From: Shewanella sp. VB17
GTDB taxonomy: Bacteria > Pseudomonadota > Gammaproteobacteria > Enterobacterales > Shewanellaceae
Length of the DNA stretch: 64,000 bases
Assembly: GCF_013248905.1 (NCBI RefSeq)
Contig: NZ_JABRVS010000001.1
Location: 2,170,001 to 2,234,000 of the forward strand
Reading direction: 5' to 3'
The translations under genes were made by a program, and so were the position numbers. Shown here piece after piece: positions 8,771 through 16,682 of this stretch (positions within the stretch are counted from its first letter, which is position 1; each line of letters opens with the position of its first letter). The notes below the pieces were generated by a model. That model was given only the letters and a program-made list of their open reading frames with translations. It ran no database searches and was not told the DNA's origin.

Positions 8771-9047
8771 TTACCAACTTAGCTCTGTAAAGCAAGTGAC
8801 TCGCTACTATCGGTGCCTATTCTCGTGCAGTACATCAAGGTTGAATCTGCTAGAGTTACAACACCACCAATTTTAACAAAGCAACGTGACCACCCACAAT
8901 TGCGTTACATTATATCTTTATAATTGTTGCTGGAGTTTATGTCATTAAATCATGGTACTAAACTTAACAATAATTAAGCTTTGATAAAGTAAGTTGGTTA
9001 TATTTAATTGATTCTTCGTCAATTTTAGTTAGGCATATTTATCAGTG
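8771..9047. other. AT-rich spacer without recognisable genes
   Basis: About 280 AT-rich bases. I see no reading frame with a convincing ribosome-binding site, no clear hairpin and no repeat shared with other parts of the window. Confidence 0.5.
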
Positions 9048-9191
9048 TTAGAAAGAGAAATAATAATCTTTGTTATCTATTAGAAAATGCTCATTATTGA
9101 TGAGGTTGGAGTCCCATTCAGATAAAGGTAATTCAATAAATTTATTTACTAACTTCCTCATTGTTTCTTGTACTTTTAATTTTGTTTTCAT
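9048..9191 (-). CDS. Small 47-aa ORF with strong ribosome-binding site
   Basis: ATG at 9191 is preceded by AGAGGAAGGA, a strong Shine-Dalgarno sequence. The product begins MKTKLKVQETMRKLVNKFIE and ends NKDYYFSF. It could be a short gene or the intact N-terminus of a longer gene that lost its 3' part, since the following bases do not read as protein in any frame. It lies in the same orientation as the 166-aa gene. Confidence 0.35.
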   Translation of the reverse strand: MKTKLKVQETMRKLVNKFIELPLSEWDSNLINNEHFLIDNKDYYFSF

Positions 9192-9314
9192 TCCTTCCTC
9201 TTACTCCCCTAAGAAGGGGAAGATAGCGATATGGCTTTTAATAGTCGCGTATAACATTAAACTAGCTAGAAGCTAATACTTCAACAATACCATCCAGTTT
9301 TATTCGAAACTGAA

Positions 9315-9340
9315 AAAACGTCACGGTTAAGTGACGTTTT
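9315..9340 (-). terminator. Terminator of the truncated fabV copy
   Basis: A perfect 10-bp stem (AAAACGTCAC with GTGACGTTTT, 6-nt loop), followed on the minus strand by a T tract. It stands just after the stop codon of the fabV fragment and differs in sequence from the terminator of intact fabV, consistent with a different fabV allele. Confidence 0.75.
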
Positions 9341-9383
9341 GATGGGTGTTTAGCTATTGAACAACTCAGATACTGATTTGAGC

Positions 9384-9547
9384 TTAAAACTGCTCAACAT
9401 CAAAGTTAACTTCTGGGTTCACATCGGCGTCGTAATTCACACTGTCGATGCCAAAGCCAAAGAGTTTCAAAAACTCATCCTTATACTCGCGATAATCGGT
9501 GAGGTCGCTTAAGTTTTCAGTGGTGATTGACGGCCATAGGTCGCGGC
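9384..9547 (-). pseudogene. fabV: fabV 3'-terminal fragment (diverged allele)
   Basis: The last ~54 codons of a trans-2-enoyl-CoA reductase: RDLWPSITTENLSDLTDY down to EVNFDVEQF and a stop. Compared with the intact gene at 12698-13900 it differs at about eight positions (V/I, E/D twice, G/S, D/N, D/E, I/V, S/N), so it is not a recent copy. The gene breaks off at 9547, nine bases before a GGACAGGCATAACTTTAT motif. No start codon remains. Confidence 0.85.
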
Positions 9548-9548
9548 T

Positions 9549-9860
9549 AGAGATAGGACAGGCATAACTTTATAGATTACACAAAAACCCTTCACATCTT
9601 AGCTTTTCTAAAGCAAAATATTTATTCAGCTTGATGGTCTTTTAGCCTGCAAAGCTGATAAAGGGGGCAAAAATGGGTCAGGATGTAGTGGCGACAAAAT
9701 AAGCACATAGCAATCACATAGACTGCGATCGTTAATTGGCCTTTACTTGTATGCTCAACACCACACAAACGCAACCGTAAAAGTGACGTTTGTGTGGTGT
9801 TGATGTCAGTCATTTACTTAGACACTGATTAACTTAAATACCGATCCTGGCTTAAAACTG
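9549..9860 (+). repeat. Long direct repeat, copy A (element end, terminator, fabV tail)
   Basis: Nearly identical to 12397-12706. It starts AGAGATAGGACAGGCATAAC, continues through about 200 bases without a credible gene, then holds a palindrome (arms 9757-9771 and 9787-9801, 15 bp each) and ends at a fabV stop codon. After the shared part the sequence reads, on the minus strand, a third fabV-like ending (VDAEQF, stop at about 9853). With copy C it brackets the HPP/TetR/SRPBCC/MarR cassette. Confidence 0.85.
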
Positions 9861-9917
9861 TTCGGCATCTACAATCTTCAATAGAGACAAGGTTAGTTAA
9901 AGGCATAGCCATTATTG

Positions 9918-10442
9918 TTATTTTTTTCCAAATCCATGCCAGTAGACAGGCCAGCTATCTTTCGCACCATAGTTGTTTATAAAATATGCGATAACAACCA
10001 GCAGCACGCTACCAACAAGAACTGGAGTAACTAAGAAGCCCAAACTGACCGCTGACTTGCCCGCAAGAATGATAAGGATTGGGTTTGCCCCAGCCGGTGG
10101 GTGCAACGCACGAAAAAATTGCATTGCCATGATTGCGACGCCGACTGCTAGTGACATGATGATATATGAATTACCCAACCCGTAGAGTGCCGCTAGACCC
10201 ACAGATGCTGCAATCAAGTGACCACCGATAACATTTCTTGGTTGGGCAAGAGGTGATGTTGGTGCAGCAAACAGGATAACGCATGTGGCGCCGAATGGTG
10301 CCATTAGCCAGGGAACCCCTGAATACTGGCCAAGAAGACACAAACAAAGAATACCAAGTGTACCACCAATTAAGCCTTTTAAAAGTTGGAGTAGTGTAGG
10401 GCGTGGAGGGGGAGAGCCAGCGCCTTTTAGTTTATTCATCAT
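9918..10442 (-). CDS. HPP family membrane protein
   Basis: 174 residues with about five hydrophobic segments. It contains the family's naming motif in RALHPPAGANPILIIL and the upstream PWLMAPFGATCVILFA segment, both signatures of the HPP family of integral membrane proteins. Plant relatives transport nitrite; the bacterial role is not established. It is transcribed divergently from a TetR gene with candidate operators in the 127-bp spacer, so TetR control of this transporter-like protein is likely. Confidence 0.85.
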   Translation of the reverse strand: MMNKLKGAGSPPPRPTLLQLLKGLIGGTLGILCLCLLGQYSGVPWLMAPFGATCVILFAAPTSPLAQPRNVIGGHLIAASVGLAALYGLGNSYIIMSLAVGVAIMAMQFFRALHPPAGANPILIILAGKSAVSLGFLVTPVLVGSVLLVVIAYFINNYGAKDSWPVYWHGFGKK

Positions 10443-10494
10443 TCTTTCCTTAAAAATAACGGTATACCTTAAATTGATGACATGTTACATTTTG

Positions 10495-10533
10495 GTACAG
10501 ACCTGTACATGTTTGATGATACCGATCTGTACA
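10495..10533. promoter_or_regulatory. Candidate TetR operators between HPP and tetR
   Basis: GTACAG-AC-CTGTAC (10495-10508) is a perfect inverted repeat. A second half-site, CTGTACAT, recurs at 10526-10533. The position in a divergent intergenic region next to a TetR gene suggests that the regulator binds here and represses both genes. Confidence 0.5.
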
Positions 10534-10575
10534 TGCGATGCAACCGTTTTATGTTAAAAAATAGGAAAGTTGGAG

Positions 10576-11136
10576 ATGGGCACAAAAGAACAGATATTAG
10601 ACACTGCCGAATCTTTGTTTAATGCGAATGGCTATACAGCCGTTGGAGTTGACCTTATTCGCGATACGGCTGGTGTATCGAAAACCTCTATGTATCGTCA
10701 TTTCGGGTCAAAAAATAAATTGATACTGGCCGTTCTTATTCGAAGGCATTTACGTTTCAAAAATAATATCGGTGGCGTGATCTATCCTGACATGACCATG
10801 GAAGAAAAATTGGATGCGCTTATTGATTGGCACTTTAATTGGTTTAATGCAGAGGATTTTCATGGATGCATGTTTATGCATGCTATGTCCGAATTTAACG
10901 TGTCCGATGTAGTCATTGCAGATTCTGCATTTATGCATAAGAAGTGGCTTAAGGGACTGATCAAGGAGATTATTTCAAGTAACCTAGATGACGATGAGCG
11001 CCGAATGGAGTCAAAGGCCGAATCCATTATGACGTTCATTGAAGGCATGATTGTACGAGCCGAATTCGATGATATCACTTTGTTTAGATCAATATATCGA
11101 TTTTCAATGCAAACGTTATCTAAAACAGATTGTTAA
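10576..11136 (+). CDS. TetR/AcrR-family transcriptional regulator
   Basis: About 186 residues. The N-terminal helix-turn-helix is canonical: KEQILDTAESLFNANGYTAV, then IRDTAGVSKTSMYRHFGSK, with the YxHFxxK recognition-helix end. The C-terminal ligand domain (from about 60) resembles the AcrR-like C-terminal families but the ligand cannot be read. I prefer ATG at 10576 over a TTG two codons earlier. It is divergent from the HPP gene, sharing a regulatory spacer with GTACAG/CTGTAC sites. Confidence 0.9.
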   Translation: MGTKEQILDTAESLFNANGYTAVGVDLIRDTAGVSKTSMYRHFGSKNKLILAVLIRRHLRFKNNIGGVIYPDMTMEEKLDALIDWHFNWFNAEDFHGCMFMHAMSEFNVSDVVIADSAFMHKKWLKGLIKEIISSNLDDDERRMESKAESIMTFIEGMIVRAEFDDITLFRSIYRFSMQTLSKTDC

Positions 11137-11181
11137 CGGAGACAAATAATAGTGATTAACAGTTGTTGCGTGCTTCCCTAT

Positions 11182-11211
11182 GTAATATGGTAAACTAGTT
11201 TACTATATTAC
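11182..11211. promoter_or_regulatory. 30-bp palindromic operator upstream of SRPBCC-marR
   Basis: An almost perfect 30-bp palindrome: GTAATATGGTAAACT on one side and AGTTTACTATATTAC on the other, with a single mismatched pair. It lies 31 bases before the SRPBCC gene. AT-rich palindromes of this kind are typical MarR-family operators, and the second gene of this pair is a MarR, so autoregulation is the simplest reading. Confidence 0.6.
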
Positions 11212-11241
11212 GGTTTATTTCAAACACAGCAGGGAACAAGA

Positions 11242-11658
11242 ATGATATTTGAAGAACGCATTGTTATTAAAGCCCCAGCTAATGACATTTATGCTTTATA
11301 TGTTGATGTTGATAATTGGAACCAATGGGATGAAGAGGTTAAAGACTCTTATTTAACCGGGGTCTTTGAAATGGGGGCAAGTGGTACTATTACGCCAAAA
11401 AATGGACCTAAATCAAGGATCCAACTTACACAGGTGGTGCCAAACCAATCTTTCATTGTAACAAGTAAACTTCCATTTTGTTTGTTGTCATTTGAACATG
11501 AATTGATAGTGAAAGGGGATATTACCGAAGTGATTCATAAAGTTACATTTTCGGGATTAACTAGCTTTTTATTTGGAAAGCTAGTCGGTAGTCAAATTCA
11601 TAAGGGACTCCCATTAACTCTCCAAGGATTAAAAATAAGGGCAGAGGGTAATGTTTAA
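11242..11658 (+). CDS. SRPBCC family (polyketide cyclase/START-like) protein
   Basis: 138 residues beginning MIFEERIVIKAPANDIYALY, the usual start of the SRPBCC ligand-binding fold, with DNWNQWDEEV as the conserved loop. The cavity-forming fold binds hydrophobic ligands; the substrate is unknown. It overlaps the following marR gene by 8 bases, so the two are translated together and probably belong to one sensing or detoxification unit under the upstream palindrome. Confidence 0.8.
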   Translation: MIFEERIVIKAPANDIYALYVDVDNWNQWDEEVKDSYLTGVFEMGASGTITPKNGPKSRIQLTQVVPNQSFIVTSKLPFCLLSFEHELIVKGDITEVIHKVTFSGLTSFLFGKLVGSQIHKGLPLTLQGLKIRAEGNV

Positions 11659-12085
11659 AGATGCACTTCCGTCTGATAGTGTGGGTTTACAGTTTTGGAC
11701 TGTTTATACTCGGTGGCATTCGGAAGTCTTAAAGATACTTAAGCCTTTGAATATAAACCATACTCAGTTCGTGATACTAGCGTCAATACTATGGTGTAAA
11801 GAAAACCAAAAACGATCAACACAAGCAGAAATTGTGTGTATTACAGGTTTAGACAAAATGGCATTATCTAAGTCTTTGAAAAGCCTAGTTTCAAGAGCGT
11901 TAATCATGAAGGACAAAAACATTCTGGATTCTCGTAGTTTTTTACTCAAGCTCTCTCCAAATGGTGAGGTTTTGACAAAAACAGCATTAATGCTAATTGA
12001 ACAACTCGATCAGCAATATTTTAGTCGTTTAAAACATAGGAAGACTCTTTTCATTTCTCTTCTTCAAGAGATTAGAGATGAATGA
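11651..12085 (+). CDS. MarR-family transcriptional regulator
   Basis: 144 residues. The winged helix is visible: TQFVILASILW, STQAEIVCITGLDKMALSKS as helix-turn-helix, then LVSRALIMKDKNILDSRSF as the wing with the DxR motif family members share. The ATG lies inside the last codons of the SRPBCC gene. It most likely controls its own operon through the 30-bp palindrome at 11182-11211. Confidence 0.85.
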   Translation: MFKDALPSDSVGLQFWTVYTRWHSEVLKILKPLNINHTQFVILASILWCKENQKRSTQAEIVCITGLDKMALSKSLKSLVSRALIMKDKNILDSRSFLLKLSPNGEVLTKTALMLIEQLDQQYFSRLKHRKTLFISLLQEIRDE

Positions 12086-12203
12086 CATTGACATCATCGT
12101 GGCTGTGAGCTTGGATTTCAAGGCGAAGTTCCGCACAGTGGAACTCTTTGAGCGAGAGATAACTCTGAAAGTACGACTTTTAACAATCCCACTGGTGCAA
12201 TCT

Positions 12204-12396
12204 TAGCTAGAAGTTAATACTTCAACAATATCATTTAGTTTAATTCGTAACACCACACAAACGCAACCGTAAAAGTGACGTTTGTGTGGTGTTGATGTCA
12301 GTCATTTACTTAGACACTGATTAACTTTAATACCGATCCTGGCTTAAAACTGCTCAACATCAAAACTAATGTCAGGATTAACATCAGCATCGTTAC
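12204..12396. repeat. Partial repeat B: cassette edge, terminator and fabV tail
   Basis: Starts TAGCTAGAAGTTAATACTTC, matching 9263-9304 left of the cassette. It then holds the palindrome (arms 12249-12263 and 12279-12293) and, on the minus strand at 12344-12391, the last 15 codons of fabV (DADVNPDISFDVEQF). The fabV tail breaks off thirteen bases before a GGACAGGCATAACTTTAT motif. It duplicates 12603-12745 next to intact fabV. Confidence 0.8.
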
Positions 12397-12706
12397 AGAG
12401 ATAGGACAGGCATAACTTTATAGATTACACAAAAAACCTTCACATTAGCTTTTCTAAAGCAAAATATTTATTCAGCTTGATGGTCTTTTAGCCTGCAAAG
12501 CTGATAAAGGGGGCAAAAATGGGTCAGGATGTAGTCGCGACAAAATAAGCACATAGCAAGCACATAGACTGCGATCGTTAATTGGCCTTTACTTGTATGC
12601 TCAACACCACACAAACGCAACCGTAAAAGTGACGTTTGTGTGGTGTTGATGTCAGTCATTTACTTAGACACTGATTAACTTAAATACCGATCCTGGCTTA
12701 AAACTG
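12397..12706 (+). repeat. Long direct repeat, copy C, adjoining intact fabV
   Basis: Nearly identical to 9549-9860, with the element-end motif at 12404, an apparently non-coding middle, and the fabV terminator. It runs into the 3' end of intact fabV. Together with copy A it places a cassette of about 2.3 kb between direct repeats. Confidence 0.85.
12603..12647 (-). terminator. fabV terminator palindrome
   Basis: Perfect 15-bp arms AACACCACACAAACG and CGTTTGTGTGGTGTT with a 15-nt loop, lying 50 bases after the fabV stop. There is no long T tract, so termination efficiency is uncertain. The same palindrome is repeated at 9757-9801 and 12249-12293. Confidence 0.6.
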
Positions 12707-13900
12707 CTCAACATCAAAACTAATGTCAGGATTAACATCAGCATCGTAATCAACGCCATCGATGCCAAAACCAAAGAGTTTCAAAAACTCTTCCTTGTAT
12801 TCGCGGTAATCGGTTAATTCACTTAAGTTTTCCGTGGTGACCGATGGCCATAAGTCGCGGCAATGCTGTTGGATCTCTTCACGTAGTTCCCAGTCATCTA
12901 AACGTAGACGATTGGCATCATCAACCTGGGGGGCTTGACCATCTTCACGGTATAAGCGCTCGGTAAACATGCGGTTAATCTGCTCCATGCAGCCTTCGTG
13001 TAAGCCTGCTTCACGCATCTTTTTAAAGACCATCGCGATGTACAAAGGCATCACAGGAATGGCAGAGCTGGCTTGGGTTACCACGCTTTTAAGCACGGCT
13101 ACATTGGCACTGCCACCTGCGGTTGAAAGCTTATCATCGAGCGATTTTGCGGCGCGATCTAAGTCCATTTTGGCTTTGCCAAGCGCGCCATGCCAGTAAA
13201 TAGGCCAAGTGAGCTCAGTGCCAATATAACTGTATGCTACCGTCTTACAGCCGTCACTAAGAACACCTGCTTCAGCAAGGGCAGCTATCCAAAGCTCCCA
13301 ATCTTCGCCGCCCATGACCGTGACGGTATCTTGGATCTCTTGCTCTGTTGCTGGTTCAACACTGGTTTCAATGATGAGATCTTTATTGGTGTCAACTGCG
13401 GTGGCGGTATAGGTATCACCGATAGGCTTAAGCGATGAGCGAATAAGTTCCCCTGAGTCAGGCAGTTTTCGCACGGGAGAAGCCAGCGAATAAACCACCA
13501 TGTCTATTTGACCCAGATCGGCTTTGATAATCTCAATGGCTTTTTGTTTAGCTTCATGGCTAAAGGCATCACCATTAATACTTTTAGAGTAAAGACCTTC
13601 GGCTTTAGCAAATTTATCGAATGCGGCAGAATTATACCAGCCTGCTGTGCCAGGTTTTTTTTCTGTGCCAGGTTTTTCAAAAAAGACACCTAGCGTGGCA
13701 GCGCCACTACCAAATGCGGCAGCAATACGTGAAGATAGACCATATCCACTAGAAGAACCGATAACTAATACTTTTTTAGGGCCGTTTGCGATGGCACCGT
13801 TAGCTTTCGTGGTATTGATGTGTTCGAGTACATTAGCTTCACAACCAACAGGGTGAGTGGTGGTGCAAATAAAGCCACGTGTTTTAGGTTTGATTATCAT
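12698..13900 (-). CDS. fabV: Enoyl-ACP/trans-2-enoyl-CoA reductase FabV
   Basis: A 400-residue, full-length FabV, the long SDR-type enoyl reductase of the last fatty-acid elongation step. The NADH-binding region reads VLVIGSSSGYGLSSRIAAAF (about 45-64). The Y-X8-K active site is present in PIYWHGALGKAK (Tyr near 235). The C-terminus ends DVEQF. FabV often confers triclosan tolerance. The gene is intact, yet its 3' end is partly duplicated three times to its left, making it a hotspot for rearrangement. A potential ribosome-binding site (AGAGAAGCAG) precedes the ATG. Confidence 0.97.
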   Translation of the reverse strand: MIIKPKTRGFICTTTHPVGCEANVLEHINTTKANGAIANGPKKVLVIGSSSGYGLSSRIAAAFGSGAATLGVFFEKPGTEKKPGTAGWYNSAAFDKFAKAEGLYSKSINGDAFSHEAKQKAIEIIKADLGQIDMVVYSLASPVRKLPDSGELIRSSLKPIGDTYTATAVDTNKDLIIETSVEPATEQEIQDTVTVMGGEDWELWIAALAEAGVLSDGCKTVAYSYIGTELTWPIYWHGALGKAKMDLDRAAKSLDDKLSTAGGSANVAVLKSVVTQASSAIPVMPLYIAMVFKKMREAGLHEGCMEQINRMFTERLYREDGQAPQVDDANRLRLDDWELREEIQQHCRDLWPSVTTENLSELTDYREYKEEFLKLFGFGIDGVDYDADVNPDISFDVEQF

Positions 13901-14002
13901 TTTTCTGCTTCTCTTAAAAAAGTGACGATAGGATAATTAATCAAAGGGTAAAAGGCACTTTTTTTTGATTAAAAATTATAAAATCGCAAGTGGTTGGAGC
14001 AG

Positions 14003-14791
14003 TTATCCCCGCTTATGACTTCGTAAGTCTTGCTGTTGGAGTAACCTTTGGGTGTATTCATGTTGAGGTGAATTAAACAGGTTTTCTGTGGTGGCTTTTT
14101 CAACCATTTTTCCCTTGTGTAATACCATGATTTTGTCGCTGAAATGGCGAATAATATTGAGGTTATGCGATACAAATATGTAGGAGAGTCCCATTTCTTT
14201 TTGCAGTTTAAGCAATAAATTTAAAATCTGCGAGCGAACCGAGAGATCCAGTGCTGTTAGGGCTTCATCGGCAATAATGATTTTTGGGTTAAGCATTAAC
14301 GCACGGGCAACCGCGACGCGCTGTTTCATGCCTGCAGAGATCATATGGGGGTAAAACTCGGCATGCTCAGGCAATAATCCGACTTTTCTTAATTTATCTG
14401 TGACTTCTGCTTTTCGTTCTTTGACGCCGAGATCTGTACTGAACTTAAGTGGCTCATCAAGCAGGGCACCAATGGTTAATTTTGGATTAAGTGAGGTGTT
14501 AGGGTCTTGGAATATCATCCTAATTAATTTGCATCTTTGTTTGAGATTGCGTAATTCCAAGGCTTCACCTTCGAAAAGTATCTCTCCCGTTGTTCTCACG
14601 TCCGCACCGACAAGAATACGAGCAAGGGTACTTTTACCTGAGCCTGCTTCTCCGACTATTGCTAAGGTTTCACCTCTATTTAAGACAAATGAGACCGGAT
14701 GTAACGCTTGATTATAGGTCCGTTTAACTCCCTTATAACCAGTGTCGAAGCGCTTACTTAACTCATTAACTTGTAGGAGTGGGATCGTCAT
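14003..14791 (-). CDS. sapF: Peptide ABC transporter ATP-binding protein SapF
   Basis: About 262 residues from the ATG at 14791; a longer reading to 14827 would add 12 residues lying inside sapD and is less likely, because MTIPLLQVNELSKRF is the family start. Walker A is GEAGSGKST. The signature is degenerate (SAGMKQRVAVARAL), Walker B is IIIADEALT, and HNLNIIRHFSDKIMVLHKG covers the H-loop. It powers the SapBC permease with SapD and is the last gene of the operon. Confidence 0.93.
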   Translation of the reverse strand: MTIPLLQVNELSKRFDTGYKGVKRTYNQALHPVSFVLNRGETLAIVGEAGSGKSTLARILVGADVRTTGEILFEGEALELRNLKQRCKLIRMIFQDPNTSLNPKLTIGALLDEPLKFSTDLGVKERKAEVTDKLRKVGLLPEHAEFYPHMISAGMKQRVAVARALMLNPKIIIADEALTALDLSVRSQILNLLLKLQKEMGLSYIFVSHNLNIIRHFSDKIMVLHKGKMVEKATTENLFNSPQHEYTQRLLQQQDLRSHKRG

Positions 14792-15779
14792 TACATTGCT
14801 CTTTAGTGTAAGGAAAATGACATGCAAAATAGCGATTTTTTTTATGGCAAAGATTAGGTTTATTGACGCATTTCTTTTGTGCTTCTGGGCATCGCGGTCC
14901 TAAACGGCAACCTATAGGAAGGTGCTGTAAGGCTGGGGCTGATCCCGGTAAAGTGGGCATGATGCTTTTGTGCGCGACAGAGCCAGCATAACTTGGAATA
15001 TTCCCCAGTAAGGCTTTGGTGTAGGGGTGGTAGGGTTGAGCGATGATTTCTAATGTCGGCCCTGATTCCATGATCTGACCACAGTACATGACTGATAATT
15101 GATCACACCACCGTGATAAGGTTTCTAACTCATGACTAATGAGCAGTATCGACAATCCTTGCAATTGGTTGAGTTTACTCAATAGCCTGAAAATTTGTGC
15201 TTGAGTTTGCACTTCCATGGAATTCGTTGGTTCATCGGCAATCAATAAACGGGGCTGATTGGCAACGGCCATGGCTATCATGACTTTCTGGCATTCTCCT
15301 TCTGATAGCTCCCAAGGATAACTCGACATGACTTTTTCGGTGTTTTTTATGCCGACTTTATGTAGCCACTTTTCGGCGGTCTGTTTTCGCTTTTTTGCTC
15401 TGTGCCAGAATGGTTTTTTTTTGTGGGCAGGCATCGCTTCTATTAGCTGAATGCCCACACGTATAACAGGATCTAAGCTACTCGATGGATCTTGAAATAT
15501 CATTGATATTTCGCTACCCATTAAATTACGACGCTGTTTTGAACTCATTTCCAATAAGTTATGCCCGTCCCACATCATGCGATCTGCGGTAATTTTCCAA
15601 TTATGTCCCGGGATCCCTAAAATAGCCCGAGCAAGAAGGCTTCGTCCCGAGCCTGACTCTCCCACTAGGCCATGAATTTCGGCAGCGTTGACGGTTAAAC
15701 TGACTCGCTCAAGGGCTTTTACGCGCCCATGAGGAGTGTCGAGTTCTATGGTTAAATGACGAATATCAAGTAATGGCAT
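14766..15779 (-). CDS. sapD: Peptide ABC transporter ATP-binding protein SapD
   Basis: 337 residues. Walker A is GESGSGRSL, the signature LSEGECQKV, Walker B LLIADEPTN, and the H-loop is in LISHELETLSRWCDQ. The C-terminal oligopeptide-transporter extension carries a cysteine-rich segment (GCRLGPRCPEAQKKCVNKPN) found in Opp/Dpp/Sap ATPases. In enterobacteria SapD also supports Trk potassium uptake. The start lies 12 bases after sapC; the end overlaps the sapF start by 26 bases. Confidence 0.95.
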   Translation of the reverse strand: MPLLDIRHLTIELDTPHGRVKALERVSLTVNAAEIHGLVGESGSGRSLLARAILGIPGHNWKITADRMMWDGHNLLEMSSKQRRNLMGSEISMIFQDPSSSLDPVIRVGIQLIEAMPAHKKKPFWHRAKKRKQTAEKWLHKVGIKNTEKVMSSYPWELSEGECQKVMIAMAVANQPRLLIADEPTNSMEVQTQAQIFRLLSKLNQLQGLSILLISHELETLSRWCDQLSVMYCGQIMESGPTLEIIAQPYHPYTKALLGNIPSYAGSVAHKSIMPTLPGSAPALQHLPIGCRLGPRCPEAQKKCVNKPNLCHKKNRYFACHFPYTKEQCNDDPTPTS

Positions 15780-15791
15780 ATAAAATTAGAC

Positions 15792-16682
15792 TTAGTTATT
15801 GATCGGCGATAATGCCGATCTTAAGCCGTCACCGACTAAATTAATGGCAAGGACACTACATAAAATAGCGCCTCCAGGAATGGTCACAGTCCAAGGTGCA
15901 GTTAAAATATTGTCCATCCCCTGTGAAACCATGGCTCCCCACTCAGGGCTGGGAGCCTGTGCACCTATGTTAAGGAAGCCCAATGCAGCAATATCCAAAA
16001 TGGCCGCTGAGATCCCTAAGGTTGTTTGTATGATAATCGTATCCCACACATTTGGCATCACAACATACCAAAATATCTGTATTCGATTCGCACCATCAAG
16101 TTTGGCAGCTTTAACATACTCTTTTTGCAATTCTTCCTGTATGGCTTGATGTGTTGCACGAACAAATTGTGGTGTGAGAGCAATTCCCACAGCCCAAAAC
16201 ACATTATCAAGTCCAGGTCCCATTACTGCGACGACCAATATGGCCATTAATAGCGATGGAATTGACAGCAGAGCATCGAGTAAATGGCTTAAAATACTGG
16301 CCTTTAATCCTTTCATCATGCCTGAAATCGATCCGATAATAAAACCAAGCATAAGCGACGTTAACACGATAGCTAAGGCAACGCCAAAAGTGAGGTGTGC
16401 GCCATGAAGTAATCGGCTGAAGATATCTCTGCCTAAGTCATCAGTGCCTAGAAAGTGCTCGACGGTCCCCGCTGCATTCCAAGAGGGAGCTAATAGTAGG
16501 GCGCGAGGATCTTGATATTCAGCGGAATAAGGCGCGATCAAAGGGCCAAATACTGCCAGTAATAGTAAGCCAATGACAGCCCATAAACCGGCAAATGCAA
16601 ATGGGTTTTCAGCAAAGGTATGCCAGATCCTACGCGTGGGAGAGGGGATCTCGCCTTCTTGGTAGATTTTAATTTGAGTCAT
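15792..16682 (-). CDS. sapC: Peptide ABC transporter permease SapC
   Basis: 296 residues with an N-terminal cytoplasmic stretch and about six membrane spans. The OppC-like N-terminal domain is followed by the permease EAA loop region (EELQKEYVKAAKLDGANRIQ). It forms the inner-membrane channel with SapB. The start overlaps sapB by 14 bases, indicating coupled translation. Confidence 0.95.
   Translation of the reverse strand: MTQIKIYQEGEIPSPTRRIWHTFAENPFAFAGLWAVIGLLLLAVFGPLIAPYSAEYQDPRALLLAPSWNAAGTVEHFLGTDDLGRDIFSRLLHGAHLTFGVALAIVLTSLMLGFIIGSISGMMKGLKASILSHLLDALLSIPSLLMAILVVAVMGPGLDNVFWAVGIALTPQFVRATHQAIQEELQKEYVKAAKLDGANRIQIFWYVVMPNVWDTIIIQTTLGISAAILDIAALGFLNIGAQAPSPEWGAMVSQGMDNILTAPWTVTIPGGAILCSVLAINLVGDGLRSALSPINN

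Noticed and set aside
9622..9813. 63-codon minus-strand frame, repeated at 12468-12659
   Set aside because: Conserved only because the whole DNA repeat is duplicated; it spans the fabV terminator palindrome and has no ribosome-binding site.
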